Below, piece by piece: positions 22,801-31,800 of a stretch of DNA of 50,161 nucleotides (its first letter is position 1; every line of letters begins with the position of its first letter). The translations under genes were made by a program, and so were the position numbers. The notes under the pieces were generated by a model. The model saw only the letters and a program-made list of their open reading frames with translations. It was not told the DNA's origin and ran no database searches. The DNA comes from Mesostigma viride (lineage: Eukaryota > Streptophyta > Mesostigmatophyceae > Mesostigmatales > Mesostigmataceae), in contig RPFO01000276.1 of the NCBI GenBank assembly GCA_009746045.1, positions 938,085-988,245 on the forward strand, given 5' to 3'.

Positions 22801-25800
22801 TGCCATTCCCATCGTACCTGTACGACCAGCCCCCGTTGCCCTCGGAATGGATGACCGGGAAAGCCAGCGCCATGTAATCCTTGCTCCCCAGCGGTAGCTC
22901 CTTGGTGATGCGCTGGCCCTCTGGCCCGCGCTCGACCATGTCGACGCGAAAGTGGCCCGGCTGCGCGCTCCTTTGTCCGCTGCACGCGACCATGCATCCA
23001 CGAAGACGGCATCCCCCCCACCCGCACCCGCAAAACTCGTGCCACAAAGGTCAACCGATGACTAGTGGAATCGACAATCCAAGGCAACAATCTATCTAAA
23101 ACACGGCTCATCCGAAGAGTGTATGCAGCACACTGCCGTAACGTGGGACAAAGGTACACAATAATTCCCAATATCTCGCGTGTTCGATGCATACAACACA
23201 GCGTAGCCCACCCACCACGGCATCAAGAAGATCTCCGGCGCGTGGACCTCCGGCGAGAACTCGCCCGCCACCTCTACAACCGCTTGCCGCTCCGCCAACA
23301 CCTCGGCCGCCTGCCGGGCAAACTGCTGCAGCAGCGGGTTGTACGTGAGCAGGTACTTCTCCAGGAGGTCCAACAGCCTCCGTAGGTTGGGGTCTTTCAC
23401 CTTCACCTTGTTCCTGCCAAGGCAACAAAGCCACAAAGGCACCCGCGTACAGACACCCGCACACATACAATGTCAGGCACTCGATGCGTCAAAGCACACG
23501 CAAAGGATACCACATCACGCTCCACAAACACGGATTCGCAAAAGGAGGGTCACTCACCGCTCCAAGACCTCGTCCTCCGCCTTGTCCTTCTGCTCCGGGT
23601 CGTTCAACAGAAAGTATAAGTCGTTGTTGACGTGCACGCCGTCCCGGATGATCGGCTTGACGCGCTCGACGGTCTGGCCGTGCAGCTCGAGCACGCACTC
23701 CCCCTTGTTCTCGACGGCATCCCCGATGCGCCCGCTTGCGACGACGCGCGCCACCGCGAAAAACTGGTTGATCATCCTCCCATACCTTGAGCGTGTTGGC
23801 AAATACATCAGGGCACATACACGACACAGCATCGTTCAACATTTACAGGGTCAATGGTAAAGAATATTTTAGCATAGGTTCCGCACCATGAGGATGGTAA
23901 AAAAAATCCGCGCCACAAGGGTGGTGCAGAAAAGTTTGGCACAGCTCCCGCTCCATAAGGGCGGTGAAGAAAGTTTTGGCATAGCTCACGGGCCACAAGG
24001 GCAGTGAAGAAAGTTTTGGCATAGCTCCCGCGCCACAAGGGCAGTGAAGAAAGTTTTGGCATAGCTCCCGTGCCACAAGGGTGGTGCAGAAAATTTTGGC
24101 ATAGCTTCCGCGCCACAAGGGTGGTGCAGAAAATTTTAGCATAGCTCCCGCGCCACAAGGGTGGTGCAGAAAATTTTAGCATAGCTTCCGCGCCACAAGG
24201 GCAGTGAAGAAAGTTTTGGCATAGCTCACGCGCCACAAGGGTGGTGCAGAAAATTTTGGCATAGCTCCCGCGCCATAAGGGCGGTGCAGAAAGTTTTGGC
24301 ATAGCTCCCGCGGCACAAGGGCAGTGAAGAAAGTTTTGGCATAGCTCACGTGCAACAAGGGCAGTGCAGAAAATTTTGGCATAGCTCCCGCGCCATAAGG
24401 GTAGCGAAGAAAATTTTGGCATAGCTCCCGCAACATAAGTAAGGGCGGTGTATAAAATTTTAGCATAGCTCCCGCGCCATAAGAGCTGAAAAGAAAATTT
24501 TGCCATAGATCGTGCAACGTAAGTAAAGGCGGTGCGGAAAATTTTAGCATAGCTCCCGCGCCCTAAGGGAGGGTGGAGAAACTTTTTTCTGCACCACGAG
24601 CATGGTAAAAAAAATCCCAGCACAGCTTGCGCTGCTGAACACTGGCAAAAGAATACTCACATTAGTTTTTGCATCGTAGGGGTGATACACAACATTTCAT
24701 CATAGCTCCCGCGCCACAAGGGCAGTGAAGAAAGTTTTGGCATAGCTCACGCGCCATAAGGGGGGTGCAGAAAATTTTAGCATAGCTCCCGCGCCACAAG
24801 GGTGGTGCAGAAAATTTTGGCATTGCTCCCGCGCCAGAAGGGTGGTGCACAAAATTTTAGCCTAGCTCCCGCGCCACAAGGGCAGTTAAGAAAGTTTTGG
24901 CATTGCTCACGCGCCGCAAGGGTGGTGCAGAAAATTTTGGCATTGCTTCCGCGCCACAAGGGTGGTGCAGAAAATTTTGGCATAGCTCCCGCGCCACAAG
25001 GGCAGTTAAGAACGTTTTGGCATAGCTTCCGCGCTATAAGGGCAGTGCAGAAAATTTTGGCATAGCTCCCGCGCCACAAGGGCAGTTAAGAAAGTTTTGG
25101 CATAGCTCACGTGCAACAAGGGCAGTGCAGAAAATTTTGGCATAGCTCACGCGCCATAAGGGTAGCGAAAAAAATTTTGGCATAGCTCCCGCAAGATAAG
25201 TAAGGGCGGTGAAGAAAATTGCACCACAAGGGTGGTGCAGAAAATTTTAGCATAGCTCCCGCGTCACAAGGGCCGTGAAGAAAGTTTTGGCATAGCTACC
25301 GGGCAACAAGGGTGGTGCAGAAAATTTTAGCATAGCTTCCGCGCCACAAGGGTGGTGCAGAAAATTTTGGCATAGCTCCCGCTCCACAAGGGCAGTGAAG
25401 AAAGTTTTGGCATAGCTCACGCGCCACAAGGGTGGTGCAGAAAATTTTGGCATAGCTTCCGCGCTATAAGGGCAGTGCAGAAAATTTTGGCATAGCTCCC
25501 GCGCCACAAGGGCAGTTAAGAAAGTTTTGGCATAGCTCACGTGCAACAAGGGCAGTGCAGAAAATTTTGACATAGCTCACGCGCCATAAGGGTAGCGAAG
25601 AAAGTTTTGGCATAGCTCCCGCAAGATAAGTAAGGGCGGTGAAGAAAATTGCACCACAAGGGTGGTGCAGAAAATTTTAGCATAGCTCCCGCTCCACAAG
25701 GGCAGTGGAGAAAGTTTTGGCATAGCTCACGCGCCACAAGGGTGGTGCAGAAAATTTTGGCATAGCTTTCGCGCTATAAGGGTGGTTCATAAAAGTTTGG

Positions 25801-28800
25801 CGGTGCAGAAAAGAAAGATAGCGGTGTAGAATTGGCATAGCTTCCGCGCCACGAGGGCGGTGAAGAAAGTTTTGGCATAGCTCACGCACCACAAAGGCAG
25901 TGAAGAAAGTTTTGGCATAGCTCCCGTGCCACAAGAGTGGTGCAGAAACTTTTGACATAGCTCCCGCGCCACAAGGGTGGTGCAGAAAATTTTAGCATAG
26001 CTCCCGCGTCACAAGGGCCGTGAAGAAAGTTTTGGCATAGCTACCGGGCAACCAGGGTGGTGCAGAAAATTTTAGCATAGCTCCCGCGCCACAAGGGTGG
26101 TGCAGAAAATTTTGGCATAGCTCCCGCGCCACAAGGGCAGTGAAGAAAGTTTTGGCATAGCTCACGCGCCACAAGGGTGGTGCAGAAAATTTTGGCATAG
26201 CTTCCGCGCGATAAGGGCAGTGCAGAAAATTTTGGCATAGCTCCCGCGCCACAAGGGCAGTTAAGAAAGTTTTGGCATAGCTCACGTGCAACAAGGGCAG
26301 TGCAGAAAATTTTGGCATAGCTCACGCGCCATAAGGGTAGCGAAGAAAACTTTGGCATAGCTCCCGCAAGATAAGTAAGGGCGGTGAAGAAAATTGCACC
26401 ACAAGGGTGGTGCAGAAAATTTTAGCATAGCTCTCGCGCCACAAGGGTGGTGCAGAAAATTTTAGCATAGCTCCCGCTCCACAAGGGCAGTGGAGAAAGT
26501 TTTGGCATAGCTCACGCGCCACAAGGGTGGTGCAGAAAATTTTGGCATAGCTTTCGCGCTATAAGGGCGGTGCAGAAAAGTTTGGCGGTGCAGAAAAGAA
26601 AGACAGCGGTGTAGAATTGGCATAGCTTCCGCGCCACGAGGGCGGTGAAGAAAGTTTTGGCATAGCTCACGCACCACAAAGGCAGTGAAGAAAGTTTTGG
26701 CATAGCTCCCGTGCCACAACAGTGGTGCAGAAAATTTTGACATAGCTCCCGCGCCACAAGGGTGGTGCAGAAAATTTTAGCATAGCTCCCGCGTCACAAG
26801 GGCCGTGAAGAAAGTTTTGGCATAGCTACCGGGCAACCAGGGTGGTGCAGAAAATTTTAGCATAGCTCCCGCGCCACAAGGGTGGTGCAGAAAATTTTGG
26901 CATAGCTCCCGCGCCACAAGGGCAGTGAAGAAAGTTTTGGCATAGCTCACGCGCCACAAGGGTGGTGCAGAAAATTTTGGCATAGCTTCCGCGCGATAAG
27001 GGCAGTGCAGAAAATTTTGGCATAGCTCCCGCGCCACAAGGGCAGTTAAGAAAGTTTTGGCATAGCTCACGTGCAACAAGGGCAGTGCAGAAAATTTTGG
27101 CATAGCTCACGCGCCATAAGGGTAGCGAAGAAAACTTTGGCATAGCTCCCGCAAGATAAGTAAGGGCGGTGAAGAAAATTGCACCACAAGGGTGGTGCAG
27201 AAAATTTTAGCATAGCTCTCGCGCCACAAGGGTGGTGCAGAAAATTTTAGCATAGCTCCCGCTCCACAAGGGCAGTGGAGAAAGTTTTGGCATAGCTCAC
27301 GCGCCACAAGGGTGGTGCAGAAAATTTTGGCATAGCTTTCGCGCTATAAGGGCGGTGCAGAAAAGTTTGGCGGTGCAGAAAAGAAAGACAGCGGTGTAGA
27401 ATTGGCATAGCTTCCGCGCCACGAGGGCGGTGAAGAAAGTTTTGGCATAGCTCACGCACCACAAAGGCAGTGAAGAAAGTTTTGGCATAGCTCCCGCGCC
27501 ACAAGGGTGGTGCAGAAAATTTTAGCATAGCTCCCGCGTCACAATATCTCCCGCAATATAAGTAAGGGCGGTGAAGCAAATTTTAGCATAGCTCTCGCGC
27601 CATATTGGCGGTGAAGAAAAATTTAGGGTAGCTCCCGTAGCATTAGGAAGGGCGAAGAAGAAAATGTTGTCATAACTCCCTCCCCTTAACTGCAGTGAAG
27701 AAAATTTTGGCATAGGTCCCGTGCCATAAGGGCGGAGAAGAAAATTTTGGCATAGCTCCCGCAACATAAGTAAGGGCGGTGTAGAAAATTTGAGCATAGC
27801 TCCCGCGCCATAAGTAAGGACGGTGAAGAAAAATTTAGGATAGCTCCCGCAGCATAAGGAAGGGTGGAAAAGAAAATGTTGTCATAACTGCCTCCCCTTA
27901 ACTGCAGTGAAGAAAAATTTAACATAGCTCCCGCGCCATAAGTAAGGGCGGTGAAGAAATTTTAGCATAGCTCCCGTGCCATAAGGGCGGAGAAGACAGC
28001 ATAACTTCTGCACCACTGACATCGAGTACAACACACGTGGATGCTTGGTTCCCACCATCATTCCAACGATTTACCCACCCAAAAAGGAAGGTAAGGATCA
28101 ACGCTGTACCTGATCCACAGGGCCACGTTTGTCGGGTTGCAGTGGATCTGCCACAACATCTCCTCCTGCTCGGTGAGCTCATTTTGCGCAATTGCCCGCT
28201 CGTCCGGATTCGGCGCCACCAGCAGTCGCTCTCGCCTCCTGCGCTTCTCGATGATGAGGTTAAGGTTGGGCTGCAACACCTTGACCTTGCCCTTGGAACA
28301 GCAACGACTTTGCTTGGGGTGCTCCTCCTTGAACATGGGCGCATGGCACTTGGGGCACTTGCTTAGTTCACGGTGCTCGTCTAGCGAGTACGGATGCGCA
28401 GCATTCGGGTCATTGGTCAACGGCTGCAACTTGAACGGCCGCACCTCAAATCCTGCGTAATCGCCCGTGTCCATACAGCGCGACAATCGCCGCACCTCGG
28501 CAAGCGTCGTTCCGAACTTTTTGACCTCATCGTTCACCTGTTAAAAATATTCCAACAATTTGAACACATCGAACACTTCGATCAATGGTACTATCATGCA
28601 ATAACCTGCCCTACAGCACCGTTCCACAACATCCTTCTTGAAGTAACCTTTTTCAAGAAACAACATCACTAACGAACACAGCGTCAGAAAAATTATTTGT
28701 CATCTCAATTGGTATCTACGCACATGAAAGCACCACTAAGTTGCATTACGCCATGCCCCTTGCACCGTGCCTTCCTTCCTGCCCATGCAGCCCTTCATGC

Positions 28801-31800
28801 CTAGCTTGCCAGAAAAGATATATTGTCCTTGCCAAAATGCTTACCAAAATGGCTTACCTGCCTGCCTGCCTACCTTCCCGCCTGTGTGTGTACCCGTGAT
28901 ACGTCTACTAGCTGGCTTATGACATCACGTGCACATGGTTGGCTGGCAGCGCAGTGTCAGATAAACTCACCCTCGTGATTCTCTCCCGATCCGTCTCCTT
29001 GACTGGTGGTGACACATCATCACCAGATTTCTCCTCATCACTCCCCGGGCTGCCTCCCTCGAGCGGATCGATGGACTCCCCATCACCACCCTCGAGGTCA
29101 CCACCATCGTCGTCCTCCATCGCTACATCCATCTCATCACATCCTCCGTCGCTGTCATCAGCATCATTCCCGTCCGTCCGCGCATGCTTCTTGCCACGCA
29201 CATCCTTAGTCCTCCCCGTGGCCATCTCCCTTTTCTTACGGGCATAGCTATCACGCTGCCATTTCCGATCCGCGTCCAGCTTTTGGATGACACGAGCAGC
29301 CGCGTCACTCGCGCCCTCATCACCCTGCCCTTGATCACGACCAGGATCCTGCACACGTCGTAAGATAAACAACACACCGAGGTGGAGAGAAAAACAAATT
29401 CAGGAAAAAACTCCCACAGCGACTAACACTTGGCACACACAAAGTGTCAACCACATACATGTACAAAGCGAACACCAGTATCGTGACATGACCGCATGAA
29501 ATGCAATGTACAGTACAACAAATGAAAAAGATCACTCGAACATGACAACTTCCACAAACTAGAAACCATCGCGCAACCAACAAACGACAACATTTGTCCT
29601 TACGAGTGATTGAGGGACGATCCCAGGAGCCGTAGGTTGCACCCTCATATTAATCATTTCCAACAGCGTTTTCCCCTGCAATGACATCACCATCAGTCCA
29701 AAATATAGTAGTGTTGAATTAATAAACAACAGCAGCAATTATGACAATGCTGAAGAAAGAAGCAAGTTTATAACTCAGCACAAGATGGATGAACGACTTA
29801 CGAGCGCGCGGCGTTGCTCGTCACTGAAATCATCTCGTCGCCGAACCTCGCTGACCAATCCTTGCAAGTACTCGATCTGCTCCTCGACCGGGTGCGCCTT
29901 GCCAAGACAAAAGGCCTCCGCAGCTCGCTTGTAGGCCAGTATTGCACCAGGTTCGCACGCGACATCCTGCACAAGCGCGCGATCCCCCGTTTACAAAAGA
30001 TCAATCACAATGTAATTACAGAAAGACCGGCATCCTCCCTCCCACCCAAAAAGAACCTCAAAGGTTGTGTTCAACAAATATGAACACACCTGAGCATCAC
30101 CCTCTTGTCCTGTAGACGCTGATGCGCGACTCCTCTCTCGACGCTTCACCATTTTCTGCAAAGTGTTCACCTGCAATGTCACAATCCCACAAACAAAAAA
30201 TGAATGCATCCCAGTCAACAATGCAGAAAATGAGAAATAAAGCAGAGCAGAGGCACGGAAAATCCAAATGTAAGAAAAAAAAGATGGATGGCTCATTTGA
30301 CATTCTCATAAACAAGTAACTTTTCATGACAATAACTTACCGCAATGTCTCGTTCGAAGATTTTTTCAGCATCATTTTCGTGCAATCTCCACTGACGCAA
30401 TTCCTGCAACAGCGACTGAAAACGCGCAATCTTCTCTTCCACCGACACACCCCAGCGGCGAGAGAAGCTTTTGGCTAACATGACGAAGTCGGCGGCTGTC
30501 TTGGGACCCTGTGTTTCCACCTCCTGCATGAAATCATATATATCACAGAAAAACAAAGATACTTACATCAAACCAAACGTCCAACAGTCAAGTGCTATGC
30601 AAATGCAGTAAATAATGCTACGTACAAGAACAATACAAACACTAAAAAGACTAAGGCGACTAACCTCCATCCCAACAACACTTGGCGCACCAACATCCGC
30701 AGCACATGCAGTCTCTTGGGACTCCGCCACACTGTAAATGGATTGGCAGTCATTGCCACCTGCATCCATGCCAAGCCCTCGTGATACATCCTGTTCCCGA
30801 AAGCCATCGGCTTCTTCTCCCTCGCCTCTGAATGGAAGCTTGGTAAACTGCCACCGCTTTCTGCCTGCTCGCGCCTCTGCCGCCGCCGCTGGATCCGCAC
30901 TTGCAGGCAGACCCCCTTGCGGCGTTGCTACCACAAGACGCGCACGCGCTGGCAGGCCCCCTTGCGCTGCCGCTACCGTTGCTGGATCCGAACGCGCAGG
31001 CATCTCCCCTTGCGACGCCTCTGCCGATGGTCCCGCACGTGCATGCAGCGACCCTTGGACAGCCACTCCAGCACTCGTAGACTGTAACCGAACCTTTTGC
31101 AGCTCAGGCAAACTTGACCATGTCCGGTTGCAGTTGTACAGTGCTTTCTTCATCCTTCTCTTCTGCACACAGAAAAGTGAACCCACCGAAATAAATTAAA
31201 GCCAAACATTATTATCATACTCTATTTAACTTCTAGCTGCTCCATTTTGCCGTAAAAAACATGCCGCAACAACATGAAAGCCATACACCGAAATGGTTAC
31301 TTACCGCAGCATGGACACTCTTGTCAGAAAAGTTATGACCCTCCTCGTCCAACGCTTTGATCAGATATGAAATTCGCTGCATCCGTTCCCAGACATTCGC
31401 TGCAGCAGTGAACGCAGCCTCTGCAAAGTCGGACGCGGTTTTAAACCCACTAACGTCCACCTGCACATTAGTCATGAAATGAAAACAGTACAATAAGAAG
31501 AAGAATCGTATATGCGAGTGAAGTTCCTCAAAGGCATGCATGAGCGCTTTGCATGAAATAATGCTGCTATAAACTAAAAAATGATCAAAATAAACAACAT
31601 CCACCATGCATCAATAACAAATAAAAACAATTAGCTTACAACTTTTCCACCGCCAGCCGCATGTGCTCCTGCTTGAGCTGGAACGCTTGTTGTCTGCGGT
31701 GGCTGAACGTTCATCTCTCCTTGTGTGGTCTCCGCTACCATGGACTCCGCTTGTTCCACACAAGCGTACCCCCGAGAAGGTGGGTCCAAAGCACAAGGCA

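Noticed and set aside
21548-22979. Viral or plasmid Rep protein
   Set aside because: The HUH and two-tyrosine motifs are joined to the Helitron zinc finger, the connector exon and a PIF1 helicase, interrupted by spliceosomal introns. The family is Helitron.
23808-28010. Minus-strand ORFs full of ARELCQNFLH repeats
   Set aside because: They follow the 40-bp satellite, rotate through frames, and have no unique sequence.
23870-28010. CRISPR-like 40-bp periodicity
   Set aside because: Monomers are contiguous, with no spacers and no cas genes.
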